Shown here piece by piece: positions 42,608 through 51,119 of a DNA stretch of 51,119 nt (the first letter of the stretch is position 1; the number at the start of each line of letters is the position of its first letter). The notes beneath the pieces were generated by a model. The model worked only from the letters and a program-made list of their open reading frames with translations, had not been told where the DNA came from and ran no database searches. Position numbers and translations under genes: made by a program. The stretch is taken from positions 1 through 51,119 of the forward strand of contig JAILNS010000034.1 in the NCBI GenBank assembly GCA_024691305.1, given 5' to 3'. Origin of the DNA: Lachnospiraceae bacterium. GTDB lineage: Bacteria > Bacillota > Clostridia > Lachnospirales > Lachnospiraceae.

Positions 42608-44161
42608 ATGAATAACAAAAACAGATTCTATACGATAATCTCATATGTACTGTGTCTTGTCGCACTTGTATCACTCATCCCCGTTCTATATGTCGGCAGA
42701 TATGATTTTGCTACCGGTGATGACTATGCCTACGGTGCACTGGCGCACGTTGCATATATGCATACGGGAAGCATATGGAATGCCATAAAAGGTGCCATAC
42801 AGCATACGATAGATATCTACTATTCCTGGCAGGGGACCTGGCTTTCCGTCTTTTTATTCTGTCTCCATCCCGAAGTCTTTAATGATCATGCATATTTTAT
42901 TGTTCCGTGGATAATGATCGGGATAACTGTAATATCGATAGCGGTTTTAAGTAAGTATTTTCTTGGCCGGATACTTAAACTGTCAACAAACTATCGGATG
43001 ATAATCTTTATCCTCACATCGATACTCCTCGTACATTTTGTGCCTGTCAAGGCAAACAGTTTCTACTGGTATAACGGTGCGATCCACTATACAGTACCCT
43101 TTGTATTAATGACATTTTCACTTGTATCAGGATGCCGCTATATTCTCACCGGCTCCAAAAAGGACTTCATAATCCTGTGCGTGCTTTTTACGGCTCTTGG
43201 CGGTATGAGTTATCTTGCTGCGCTTGCCGCACCGGTCGGTGTCTTGTTCATATACCTGTACCTGATCATATCTTCAAAGCGTAAACCCATTAAAAAAGAT
43301 CTGTGGTTGATCCTCCCGTATGGCCTTATCATGACCGGACTTATAATAAGTGCACTGTCACCCGGAAACAAAGCAAGAGGGGGTGAAGAGTTTACTCTTT
43401 CTGTCTCCAGGGCCTTCCTTACCGTCTTCAAAGCATTCGTTCAAAGTATGCAGACTGCGGTATCATTTATCATTGAAACACCGTATATGATCCTCATACT
43501 TCTTTGCATAGGCATAGTTTTTTATGAAGCCACAAAAGCGAATTATCAGGATGAAATACATTCCGAAAAAGATTATTTCAAGCATCCTTTGATCGTCATC
43601 CTTATGGTCATCATCTGGAATGCGTCAGTATACGCTCCTGAGCTCTATTCGGGAGTCAGCGTCAGCGAAGGTGTGGAAAACACATACTTTTGGATCTTGT
43701 GTATGAGTTTGATCATTATTGAGATATACGTTCTCGGGTATCTCAAACAAAAGCTGCTTAACAAGGAAAGCACCCAAATTACCCTTATCAAAGGAAATGC
43801 AGATAAAGAAAAAAAGGCCATGATGATCAGGATCGTCACATGGTGTCTGATAGCCTTTATGGGGCTTGCTTTTTATCACAGACTTGCCGATACAACCTTC
43901 AAGGTATGTCTTGATTATATAAGAAAAGGTTATGGCGAGGATTTCAGAGAACAGATGCTTCTGCAGCAGGAACTTCTCTCGACCGATGAACGTGATGTGG
44001 TACTTCCCGCTACCAATGCATATGAGGGGCCGATCTTCAACATGCCTGTATCGGATGAAGCGGATGCATGGACCAACGGTGCCGTTGCAAGATTTTACGA
44101 CAAAGATTCCGTGATCGGAATGGATGCGGATACCTGGCACAGCCGGATGCAGATTCCTTAA
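42608..44161 (+). CDS. Polytopic membrane protein, DUF6056/GT-C-like
   Basis: A 517-residue protein with about eleven hydrophobic segments and a soluble C-terminus (about 430-517). The first extracytoplasmic loop contains FATGDDYAYG and a later YYSWQGTWLS, matching DUF6056-type proteins that sit in capsule loci and have GT-C-like topology; the paired Asp may be the catalytic site. There is no close RBS (AAAGGA is 24 bases upstream). It converges on a GT4 gene with an 11-bp gap and no visible terminator. A glycosyltransferase role is inference. Confidence 0.65.
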   Translation: MNNKNRFYTIISYVLCLVALVSLIPVLYVGRYDFATGDDYAYGALAHVAYMHTGSIWNAIKGAIQHTIDIYYSWQGTWLSVFLFCLHPEVFNDHAYFIVPWIMIGITVISIAVLSKYFLGRILKLSTNYRMIIFILTSILLVHFVPVKANSFYWYNGAIHYTVPFVLMTFSLVSGCRYILTGSKKDFIILCVLFTALGGMSYLAALAAPVGVLFIYLYLIISSKRKPIKKDLWLILPYGLIMTGLIISALSPGNKARGGEEFTLSVSRAFLTVFKAFVQSMQTAVSFIIETPYMILILLCIGIVFYEATKANYQDEIHSEKDYFKHPLIVILMVIIWNASVYAPELYSGVSVSEGVENTYFWILCMSLIIIEIYVLGYLKQKLLNKESTQITLIKGNADKEKKAMMIRIVTWCLIAFMGLAFYHRLADTTFKVCLDYIRKGYGEDFREQMLLQQELLSTDERDVVLPATNAYEGPIFNMPVSDEADAWTNGAVARFYDKDSVIGMDADTWHSRMQIP

Positions 44162-44172
44162 TGAGTATCATT

Positions 44173-45312
44173 TCATTTGTGAACTGATCCTGCTCTTTTG
44201 TCCTCTATGATCCTATTCACATATTCTTCCCACTGCTTAAATACGATATCGGGATGAGCTCTGTCAATAACCTTACGGGCATTATTCCCAAGTTTTTCTG
44301 CCAGATCACGATCCTCGATAAGCCTGTTCATCCCTTCTGCAAGCGCATCCTGATCCCTGTTTTTGACAAGCAGACCATCCACGCCATCCGTAATAAGGGT
44401 AGCAGGTCCGCCACACGGACAATCTGTAGATACTATCGGTAAACCAAGTGCCATGGCTTCCATAAGTGCATTCGGAAGACCTTCCCATTCGGAGGAAAAA
44501 GCATAAACTCCTCCATCATTTAAATCGTGTTCAAGATTATCGGAGTCACCCATCAGGTGAATAAACTCCGAGGCATTATACCTGTTTATTCTTTCTTCAA
44601 GTATCTCCTTAGTACCGTCAAAAGAATCCCCACCGTATATTTCAAGCGACCAGTCAGGGTGCGTGGCATGTACATCCATGAATGCGTCTATAAGCATATG
44701 CTGAAACTTGAAATCCACGAGTCTTCCGGACTGGACCACGACCTTGCGTCTTGTGGCCGGAGGCTCAACGCCGATATATTTCATACTCAGAGGATTTAAG
44801 ATGATAAGCGAATTGTCCTGCAGAAATGGTTTAAAAAAATCCCTCTGCCCGGCAGTCTGAAAAACGCATCCGTCAGCGCGCGGGAAAAGACGCGGGATAA
44901 ACAGTTTATCCAGCCTTCCGTCATAATGACCGACGGGATCGGTCCTGACGGATATAAGCACCGGAACCTTCATCCTGTATGTTGCCATCAAGGTTCTGTA
45001 TATAGCCAGATGAGCAAATGCGATGACTATATCGGGATCCGTCTGCCTTATGCATTCTTTAAGCCTGCGTATCCTGGTAAGATATTTTGCAATCCTGCCC
45101 TTCTTAGAATCTTCGGGTGTAAGACCTATATTTATATGTGCGATCCTTTCATCAAGAGGGTACTCATTATCTGCTATCCACTCAACCGCCACGGTCACAT
45201 CGTAACCTTCCTCGGCAAATTTATTGGCCAGATTTGATACTACTCTTTCTGCCCCGCCGTGTTCCAGACAATTGATATGAAACATTATCTTTCTTTTGAT
45301 CCGGTCACTCAT
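44173..45312 (-). CDS. Family 4 glycosyltransferase
   Basis: A GT-B fold enzyme of 379 residues. HINCLEHGGAERVVSNLAN forms the N-terminal donor loop, and SSEWEGLPNALMEAMALGLPIVSTDCPCGGPATLI contains the E-x7-E-like retaining GT4 signature. It acts in the cytoplasm on a lipid-linked glycan. The gene overlaps the stop of the upstream GT4 gene by 8 bp, so two GT4 enzymes are made in sequence. The sugar donor is unknown. Confidence 0.92.
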   Translation of the reverse strand: MSDRIKRKIMFHINCLEHGGAERVVSNLANKFAEEGYDVTVAVEWIADNEYPLDERIAHINIGLTPEDSKKGRIAKYLTRIRRLKECIRQTDPDIVIAFAHLAIYRTLMATYRMKVPVLISVRTDPVGHYDGRLDKLFIPRLFPRADGCVFQTAGQRDFFKPFLQDNSLIILNPLSMKYIGVEPPATRRKVVVQSGRLVDFKFQHMLIDAFMDVHATHPDWSLEIYGGDSFDGTKEILEERINRYNASEFIHLMGDSDNLEHDLNDGGVYAFSSEWEGLPNALMEAMALGLPIVSTDCPCGGPATLITDGVDGLLVKNRDQDALAEGMNRLIEDRDLAEKLGNNARKVIDRAHPDIVFKQWEEYVNRIIEDKRAGSVHK

Positions 45313-46522
45313 TTATCTTCTCCACAAGTTTGTCAAAGTTATCGTGATATTCTTCATATCCGAACATGCGGGCTCTTTCCATCGCCTTCTTACTATACGA
45401 AGCCATCTTCGCATCATCATGCATAAGATCCACTATGGCCTCAGCCAGATTAAAGTGCTCCGCCGTGATATGTGCAAAATCCATATCTTTGTCATAAGAC
45501 AGAGAAGGAGTCAGGACTCCGTATTCCCCGTATATGACCTTAGGTCCGGATGAATCGTCCATCATATCAAACTTCTCTGCACACGAATAAATGCTGCCGT
45601 TCTCGATAAGTATCTCTGCAGGTCCGGACGGACAGTTTACAGCTACCGGGACCAGGCCGACTGCCATGCCTTCCACCAACGCATTGGGGAAACCCTCTAT
45701 CCTGGATGTGAGCCACAGTATCTCGCCGTGTTTTAGATAAACAAAAGGATTACTCTGTGCACCCGTAAATATCACATCATCTTCCAATCCAAGGCCCTTG
45801 ATCATGCGTTTATACGGATCAAAATCTCCTCCTCCTATTATCACAAGTCTTGCTTCCGGGATAACAAGTTGGATGAGTTTAAATGTTTTGATCATATGCC
45901 AATAGCACTTAAGATCATCATTTCGCCCCAAAGCCATGATATATCTTATTTTTTTGCCTGCTGCATCGGTAGTGGGAAGCGGAAGGTCAGGCTCACCCTT
46001 CTTAGAATCCTCAAGAAGCCGGTCACAATCATAGGGATTATACAAAGTGGCGGTCTTAGTCACGTTGTAGCGGGCCTGCATCTCGTATTCTATATCTTTG
46101 GCACAGCATACTATCAGGTCCGCATATCTCTTATATATTTTGTTTATATGTACATAATTAACATCATAGAATGACCTTATCCCTACCCATATCGCGCCGC
46201 CATATGAAGAAGTCAGGCAGTTTATGATACCCGCTGTTCCTCCCTGACTATATGAAATGTCCGGATTGATCTTCTTCTTTAATGCTTTCAGTTTGACCGT
46301 ACGTCTTATTATATTTATCAATTTGAACAGTTTAAAACGCGCGGAAGGGACATTTAAGTTAACTATATCAAGTCCTTCCGTGTCATATCCTATATCGGAA
46401 TCATCAAAGATTGCAATGGTAATATCATACTTATCCGCAAGCAGACGGGCACTTCTTACCACGACCCTCTCCTGACCTCCCTGATGCAGAGTAGGCACTA
46501 TAAGTAAAAGTTTTTGTTTCAT
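45305..46522 (-). CDS. Family 4 glycosyltransferase
   Basis: A 405-residue GT-B enzyme. VPTLHQGGQERVVVRSA, YIMALGRNDDLKCYWHMI, VIIGGGDFDPYKRMI and SRIEGFPNALVEGMAVGLVPVAVNCPSGPAEIL are standard GT4 elements. It is related to, but distinct from, the downstream GT4 with which it overlaps by 8 bp. RBS AGAGG precedes the ATG at 46522. Expected to add a sugar to the growing repeat on the cytoplasmic face. Confidence 0.92.
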   Translation of the reverse strand: MKQKLLLIVPTLHQGGQERVVVRSARLLADKYDITIAIFDDSDIGYDTEGLDIVNLNVPSARFKLFKLINIIRRTVKLKALKKKINPDISYSQGGTAGIINCLTSSYGGAIWVGIRSFYDVNYVHINKIYKRYADLIVCCAKDIEYEMQARYNVTKTATLYNPYDCDRLLEDSKKGEPDLPLPTTDAAGKKIRYIMALGRNDDLKCYWHMIKTFKLIQLVIPEARLVIIGGGDFDPYKRMIKGLGLEDDVIFTGAQSNPFVYLKHGEILWLTSRIEGFPNALVEGMAVGLVPVAVNCPSGPAEILIENGSIYSCAEKFDMMDDSSGPKVIYGEYGVLTPSLSYDKDMDFAHITAEHFNLAEAIVDLMHDDAKMASYSKKAMERARMFGYEEYHDNFDKLVEKINE

Positions 46523-46540
46523 GGTCTTTTCCTCTGTATT

Positions 46541-47833
46541 TCAAACCCAAGCTGTCTTAGCATGAGAAACTTTGGATCTGTTCTTAAGCAAAACACATAC
46601 CTCATGACACACCACGGTAATAAGGAGCAGGTATGCAAATATATAAATCCATATCTCGGCATATGTCGCCGTATATATCTCATAGGTAAGCTTAAATCCA
46701 AGTATTTTGCCGGGAATCACCGGCATAGCATAAACCAGACCGAGCACGATCATTTCCGCATATTCAAATGCCTTATCCATAACACTCTTATTTTCTTCGG
46801 AATCATCATAGCGTGCATATACGACCAGCGGTATACTCATATAGCACAGAGTATATCTGTATGCATTGGTCGGAAAGAATGTCATTATCGCGCACAAAAA
46901 GAACAGTCTTCTTGATCTGCTCCGGGTAAGACATGCAAGTACGATCATGATCGCCAAAAAAGCTATCGGTATCATGCTGTATACAGCATCGGGAAGATGC
47001 CCATTACATAGGGTGACTACCGTATATATCATTTCCTTGAGGCTCTGAACACGTCCAAAGCCTATAAGCCCCATGGTGTATCTCACATTTTGGAACCATC
47101 TGATAAAACAGTCTGTTCCGCCAAAAAAAGCAAACGGAACAAAGAAAAAAAATATTCCATATACAGTAAGTCTTATTGCTTCTTTGTACCTTCGTTCAAG
47201 CAGATACAGAAGTCCGAATACCGCCGGATATATCTTAAATCCGGCGCATATGGCGATAATTAAAAGTGCCGCCTCTCGCACCGCCGAAGAATTACTGTCC
47301 CTTAGTTTAAGTGCAATAAGAAGCCATGACATCACAAGAAGCGTCGAGTTGGCCACCGCCATTCCACCGGACACAAATGGCACCGATATGAGCAGCACCC
47401 CTACGATCACGGACGTTCTAAAAAGATCATTGTGCCACAATAATATCCCGATAAATAAGCAAAAAACTACAAATATACTGTAGTACACCATGATGAGATC
47501 GGCATACGGTATCCGGTCCATCTCTTCAAAAGCCGCAGGTGCATATCCGTCTCTTCGGATGATCATCCATATGGCATAATACATCAGATATGAAAGTGGA
47601 GGAAAACAACCGGCCTGAGGAGTCCCCACGTTATATAATTGTGATGGATCAGACACGAAATAGACATGCATCCACAGATCACAGAAATTAAGATCCGTAT
47701 TCTCCATCATGAAGAAATCCGTTATAACACTTCCGTATCTGTAAGCATAGAAAAGATATCCCGCAAAACCGAGAATAACTATCATGGCAAATATATGAAA
47801 AGGTTTGATCCGGTCAGTGAACTTGTATTTCAT
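46541..47833 (-). CDS. Polytopic membrane protein, GT87/DUF2029-like, copy 1
   Basis: A 430-residue protein with about ten membrane segments. The first loop holds NFCDLWMHVYFV, and a mid-protein signature AGFKIYPAVFGLLYLLERRYKEAIRLT plus FFPTNAYRYTL is shared with the next gene. The K-x-x-P-x-GLL pattern is characteristic of GT87-type GT-C mannosyltransferase relatives. It overlaps the upstream paralogue by 20 bp, so the two are co-translated. Probably transfers a polyprenyl-phosphate-linked sugar outside; not proven. Confidence 0.7.
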   Translation of the reverse strand: MKYKFTDRIKPFHIFAMIVILGFAGYLFYAYRYGSVITDFFMMENTDLNFCDLWMHVYFVSDPSQLYNVGTPQAGCFPPLSYLMYYAIWMIIRRDGYAPAAFEEMDRIPYADLIMVYYSIFVVFCLFIGILLWHNDLFRTSVIVGVLLISVPFVSGGMAVANSTLLVMSWLLIALKLRDSNSSAVREAALLIIAICAGFKIYPAVFGLLYLLERRYKEAIRLTVYGIFFFFVPFAFFGGTDCFIRWFQNVRYTMGLIGFGRVQSLKEMIYTVVTLCNGHLPDAVYSMIPIAFLAIMIVLACLTRSRSRRLFFLCAIMTFFPTNAYRYTLCYMSIPLVVYARYDDSEENKSVMDKAFEYAEMIVLGLVYAMPVIPGKILGFKLTYEIYTATYAEIWIYIFAYLLLITVVCHEVCVLLKNRSKVSHAKTAWV

Positions 47834-49136
47834 TATCCTCAGTACCTGAATGTGTTGATCCGGACGATAGTGCTGCTTTTTTCCCGGATACGATATCTCT
47901 GATCATATTATAGGTAAGCAGTCCATATGCAAATATGTATATCCACACTTCCACATATGAGAGCATGTAATATCCCAATTCCCACTTAAAATGAGTTATT
48001 CGTCCCCATATTACAGGTATCGCAAAAACTCCGGTATACAGCAGGACTTCGATATAATCCCATGCGTAAGCCTTTACTGCATCACCACATTCCCTGTCAG
48101 AGCCAAAAAACCATGTCATAAGCGGTATTATCAGAAGACAGAGTGTATATCTGCAACAGCTTGTCGGGAAAAACATCATTATCGCACACAGATAAAAAAG
48201 TCTGCGATGTTCATACCTCGTAAACCAGGCAAATATGATCATCAATATAACAAAAACGATCGGAAGGATCTGATATATCAGATCCGGAACCGCTATACCG
48301 TTCCAGGTAAAGATCGAATATGCAAGTTCCTTGATGCACTGTATCCGGCCAAGCCCCATCATTCCCATGGTCTGCTTAACATTGTCCATCCAGAGTTTAA
48401 ATCCGTCTGCACCGCCGAAGAAAGCAAAAGGCAGGAAAAAGAGCAGTATCCCGTAGATCGTAAGCCGGATCGCTTCTTTGAACCTTTTTTCCTTAAGATA
48501 TAGCAGCCCCATTACCGCGGGATATATCTTAAACCCAGCGCAAACAGCTATAAGTATAAGTGCCGTTTCACGCTGAAGCGGTTTATTTGACTGTCTGAGC
48601 TTACAGGCAAGAAGTAACAGTGTCATTACCAGAAACACCGAATTGCCTATCATCAGACACTCATACACCGGAACCGTCATAAGCAGGCTGGCAAAGAGAG
48701 TAACAACCGCTCTTTTTTTGTCTGCCGACGTATAGGAAAGCATAGTCAAAAAGAACAATATCAAAACAAATATCGTGTAATACAGAATTACAGAATTTAA
48801 GAAATCCAGGTTTTCCAGTTCCGTATTATCTGCCGGAACAAAGTCCGCTACCGAGATGATCTTATACAAAAAATAATACATACAATATGCAAGTGCCGGG
48901 AAACACCCCGCATAATAAGTCATTCTTTCGTATAAGTGTTTTCTGTCGGCAACGAACGCCACATGGATCTTGTAATCAAAGAAATTATCGTCGATATTGT
49001 TCATCGCAAGCCAATGCCACATATCCCCGCCGTGCCTAAAAGCAAGAACAAGAAAAGCAAATGCCGAAATGATATTTATCAATATGAACACCGTCAAAGG
49101 TGTTATCTTAATTCGTCTTATATCCATAAATCCCAT
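47814..49136 (-). CDS. Polytopic membrane protein, GT87/DUF2029-like, copy 2
   Basis: A 440-residue tandem paralogue of the gene at 46541: AGFKIYPAVMGLLYLKEKRFKEAIRLTIYG, PFAFFGGADGF and FFPTSCCRYTL are nearly the same. The first loop has DNFFDYKIHVAFVADR. The ATG at 49136 has GGTGA close upstream; an ATG at 49127 is also possible. It begins 20 bp after the MdoB-like gene. The duplication suggests two sugars or two acceptor positions handled by one enzyme type. Confidence 0.7.
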   Translation of the reverse strand: MGFMDIRRIKITPLTVFILINIISAFAFLVLAFRHGGDMWHWLAMNNIDDNFFDYKIHVAFVADRKHLYERMTYYAGCFPALAYCMYYFLYKIISVADFVPADNTELENLDFLNSVILYYTIFVLILFFLTMLSYTSADKKRAVVTLFASLLMTVPVYECLMIGNSVFLVMTLLLLACKLRQSNKPLQRETALILIAVCAGFKIYPAVMGLLYLKEKRFKEAIRLTIYGILLFFLPFAFFGGADGFKLWMDNVKQTMGMMGLGRIQCIKELAYSIFTWNGIAVPDLIYQILPIVFVILMIIFAWFTRYEHRRLFYLCAIMMFFPTSCCRYTLCLLIIPLMTWFFGSDRECGDAVKAYAWDYIEVLLYTGVFAIPVIWGRITHFKWELGYYMLSYVEVWIYIFAYGLLTYNMIRDIVSGKKAALSSGSTHSGTEDNEIQVH

Positions 49137-49156
49137 TTAGTCACCGACCGTTCATC

Positions 49157-50674
49157 TCATAGATCCCATACGATATTGTCAAAATACCACTGGGAATGTT
49201 TGTTAAATTCCGCATTCATATACTCTATCCCATACTGCTCAGCAAGAGTCGGTTTATCCGAGAACAGATTGGTCCCAAGCCCCAGTCTGTCACCGGGGAT
49301 TTCAAATCCTATTGCATATAATATCGTGGGATAAAGATCCATAGTCAGGAATTCCCTGTTATGCATATTTAAAGACGATCTTTCACAGTCAACATTAAGA
49401 AAACAGTTATATGTTGTCCTGTCACGCCCGCGTGCAGCCTCAGTAAGAGGATTTTTCTTCATATACGGATGATCACCCTGAATGATTATGACCGTATCTT
49501 CGTACCAATCCTGAGCAGAACACCATGTGAGAAAATCGGCTATCTGGTTGTCAGCGCATTTTACCACGTTGGCATACTGACAGTCGTATGTATCCTCACA
49601 CAGATCACATACATAACCGTCGGTATAATGAGTATCTGCCGTAAGCATCGTTATCGCAAAAGGTCTGTCCTTAACGGACGCCGCCTCTGTTATCTCAGTC
49701 TTGGCTATCTCATACATGATCTTATCTTCATAGCCCCACCATTCATAATAATCAGCCGGGATATAGCCCTTATCTATAGCGGCATAATAATCCATGATCT
49801 CATAATCACCATGTTTGGTAAGAAATAGTTTTCGCCCGCTAAAATCAGCATCAGATCCACATATATATTCAAGATAATACCCATTATCCTCAAGGATATC
49901 CCCAAATCCGTCAAAAGCTTCATAAGCTGCACTGATATCGGTTGTGGGAGCAAGATACGGTACTCCCAGATCTACGGCAAAAGTAGCTGATGCTGTCCAC
50001 CCGGTACCGCTCACCTGCTTAAATCCGCCCAATTGGTCCGAATCAGAGAATGATATTCCTTCCAATGCATACTTCGTCAGATTCGGGATATAGTTAATAT
50101 CAGGCTGACAGCCTCCCACATCTTCGGATGCAAAAGCAGGCTCCATACTCTCGATATAAATGTGTATGAGATTTTTGGGAGACTTGGCAATTATCCTGTC
50201 GGTATCGGGAACCACGTAATTATCCTCTATGAAATGGGATTCCACGAGTTTAGACGTAAAGAAATGTATGATCTCGAGACGTCTGTCCGCAATCACCAAA
50301 AGCATCGTAAGCGTAACGATGATCCCAACCGGTATTATACGTGACATAAACTTTGATATACGATATCTTTTAGATATATTCTCGCCGGCATCGGGTGAAC
50401 TTATACAATAGATTATACGTACAGTAATATATAGCATGACAATAATGATCCATATAACGATCCCTGCCCTGCATGAATAAATTATCTCCCGAATAACGTC
50501 TGGGCTGGCTCCGTGCGCATTCTTAATCGTATAAACCAGCGTCAGCATACGACTGCCGCCCACAAATACCTCATTATACCATGCAAGAAGCGGGATTCCC
50601 GCAATCGCTAAACAGCTGATGGGAATAAAGATAAGTATCGATATAATACACTTAAACAGACTGCGTGCTTTCAT
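49157..50674 (-). CDS. MdoB/LtaS-like phosphoglycerol transferase
   Basis: A sulfatase-superfamily membrane protein of 505 residues. Three or four membrane segments occupy about 1-130, followed by an extracytoplasmic alkaline-phosphatase-fold domain. HIYIESMEPAFA (metal-binding Glu), GTGWTASATFA (nucleophile Thr), MLTADTHY and IIIQGDHPYM (metal Asp-His) are the key motifs. In OpgB/MdoB and LtaS these enzymes move sn-glycerol-1-phosphate from phosphatidylglycerol to glucans or teichoic acid. Together with the GDPD-like protein in the locus it suggests glycerol-phosphate decoration. The ATG has the RBS AGGAGAGG and overlaps the upstream gene by 23 bp. Confidence 0.88.
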   Translation of the reverse strand: MKARSLFKCIISILIFIPISCLAIAGIPLLAWYNEVFVGGSRMLTLVYTIKNAHGASPDVIREIIYSCRAGIVIWIIIVMLYITVRIIYCISSPDAGENISKRYRISKFMSRIIPVGIIVTLTMLLVIADRRLEIIHFFTSKLVESHFIEDNYVVPDTDRIIAKSPKNLIHIYIESMEPAFASEDVGGCQPDINYIPNLTKYALEGISFSDSDQLGGFKQVSGTGWTASATFAVDLGVPYLAPTTDISAAYEAFDGFGDILEDNGYYLEYICGSDADFSGRKLFLTKHGDYEIMDYYAAIDKGYIPADYYEWWGYEDKIMYEIAKTEITEAASVKDRPFAITMLTADTHYTDGYVCDLCEDTYDCQYANVVKCADNQIADFLTWCSAQDWYEDTVIIIQGDHPYMKKNPLTEAARGRDRTTYNCFLNVDCERSSLNMHNREFLTMDLYPTILYAIGFEIPGDRLGLGTNLFSDKPTLAEQYGIEYMNAEFNKHSQWYFDNIVWDL

Positions 50675-51119
50675 TCCCCTCTCCTTTTTTCACCTCGGTC
50701 AGACAGCAGGTGAAAACTAACGGAAGTGCAACTATAAGTACATAAATATATCTGGCATAGTCTCCGTTAGTAGGTCCGACCACATATGTAAGTACCGTAA
50801 ATAGCACAGGTGCAATCATCACCAGAAGATCGGTCCTCCTTTTTCTTATAAGATATGCGGCTAAAATGACCAGTCCCCATATATATACAGCAGAGTACAC
50901 GAAAAAATTTATGACAGGAATATCCGCTAATACCTCTCTTAACTTCTCGTAAGCATGAACTACAGGTTTCATAGCGATATGCAGACCGTCATTTCCAAAG
51001 TCCATTCCCACGATCCCACTCCACGAATTAGTGATGGACATGATAAGGTCGGAACGGTCATAAGTATAATACAGATCTATACGCCGGCTTCCCAGATAGA
51101 AATATCTGAAATAATTATT
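50652..51119 (-). CDS. C-terminal part of a polytopic membrane protein (runs off the window)
   Basis: The frame stays open to the right edge, so the internal ATG at 51041 is not necessarily the start. The visible 155 residues begin with YFRYFYLGSRRIDLYYTYDRSD and contain four hydrophobic segments (plus the short acidic-basic tail TEVKKGEGNESTQSV). SITNSWSG...FGNDGLHIA and GPTNGDYARYIYVLIVALP resemble the C-terminal ends of large GT-C-like proteins (DUF6020/DUF6056 style) in polysaccharide loci. It overlaps the MdoB-like gene start by 23 bp. Confidence 0.6.
   Translation of the reverse strand, partial: NNYFRYFYLGSRRIDLYYTYDRSDLIMSITNSWSGIVGMDFGNDGLHIAMKPVVHAYEKLREVLADIPVINFFVYSAVYIWGLVILAAYLIRKRRTDLLVMIAPVLFTVLTYVVGPTNGDYARYIYVLIVALPLVFTCCLTEVKKGEGNESTQSV

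Overview
The window reads as one large cell-surface polysaccharide locus from a low-to-mid-GC Gram-positive anaerobe, most likely a clostridial Lachnospiraceae member (Butyrivibrio-like). The clues are strong GGAGG-type ribosome binding sites, GH25 lysozymes with Big_2 and choline-binding-like modules, lipoprotein signal peptides, a Firmicutes-type PgcA, and TATAAT/TATACT promoters. The taxon is inferred from gene style, not from a marker gene. Almost everything is on the minus strand, so transcription runs from the right edge to the left. No rRNA, tRNA, CRISPR, phage or IS transposase gene was seen.

Left edge (1-4580): the tail of a plus-strand gene, a hairpin terminator, the phosphoglucomutase pgcA and a DUF3298-like lipoprotein. 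These are followed by a 690-bp gene-free tract with iterons near a promoter, a mosaic 53/83-bp repeat array and a 9-bp minisatellite. 4581-16409: an export and assembly block with two tandem-domain GT2 glycosyltransferases, a methyltransferase-kinase fusion resembling the O-antigen chain terminator WbdD, the ABC exporter Wzt/Wzm (Wzt has a C-terminal extension), rfbC, a membrane GH25 lysozyme and rfbA. 16482-28370: a DUF2142-like membrane protein, an acyltransferase-3, a DPM1-like GT2, rfbB, a 1274-residue GH25 surface protein, two SGNH-type proteins and a UDP-glucuronate 4-epimerase.

28477-42566: a modification block. It holds an acidic membrane-anchored protein, a SPASM protein that has lost the radical-SAM cluster motif, two MBOAT/SGNH pairs, an acyl carrier protein, a VOC protein, an FkbH-like HAD protein, a degenerate GDPD, a GtrB/GtrII-like pair and a NodB-like deacetylase. 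42608-51119: three kinds of polytopic GT-C-like proteins (one a tandem duplication), two GT4 glycosyltransferases, an MdoB-like phosphoglycerol transferase and a partial membrane protein.

Working model (inference): PgcA and RfbA/B/C feed dTDP-sugars and the epimerase feeds UDP-GalA. GT2 and GT4 enzymes build a glycan, the methyltransferase-kinase caps it, and Wzt/Wzm exports it. GT-C enzymes, MBOAT/SGNH pairs and the MdoB-like enzyme then decorate it outside. The most novel proposal is a Dlt-like acylation route in which FkbH loads a glyceryl-type group on the carrier protein and MBOAT plus SGNH partners transfer it to the surface polymer. rfbD is not in the window.
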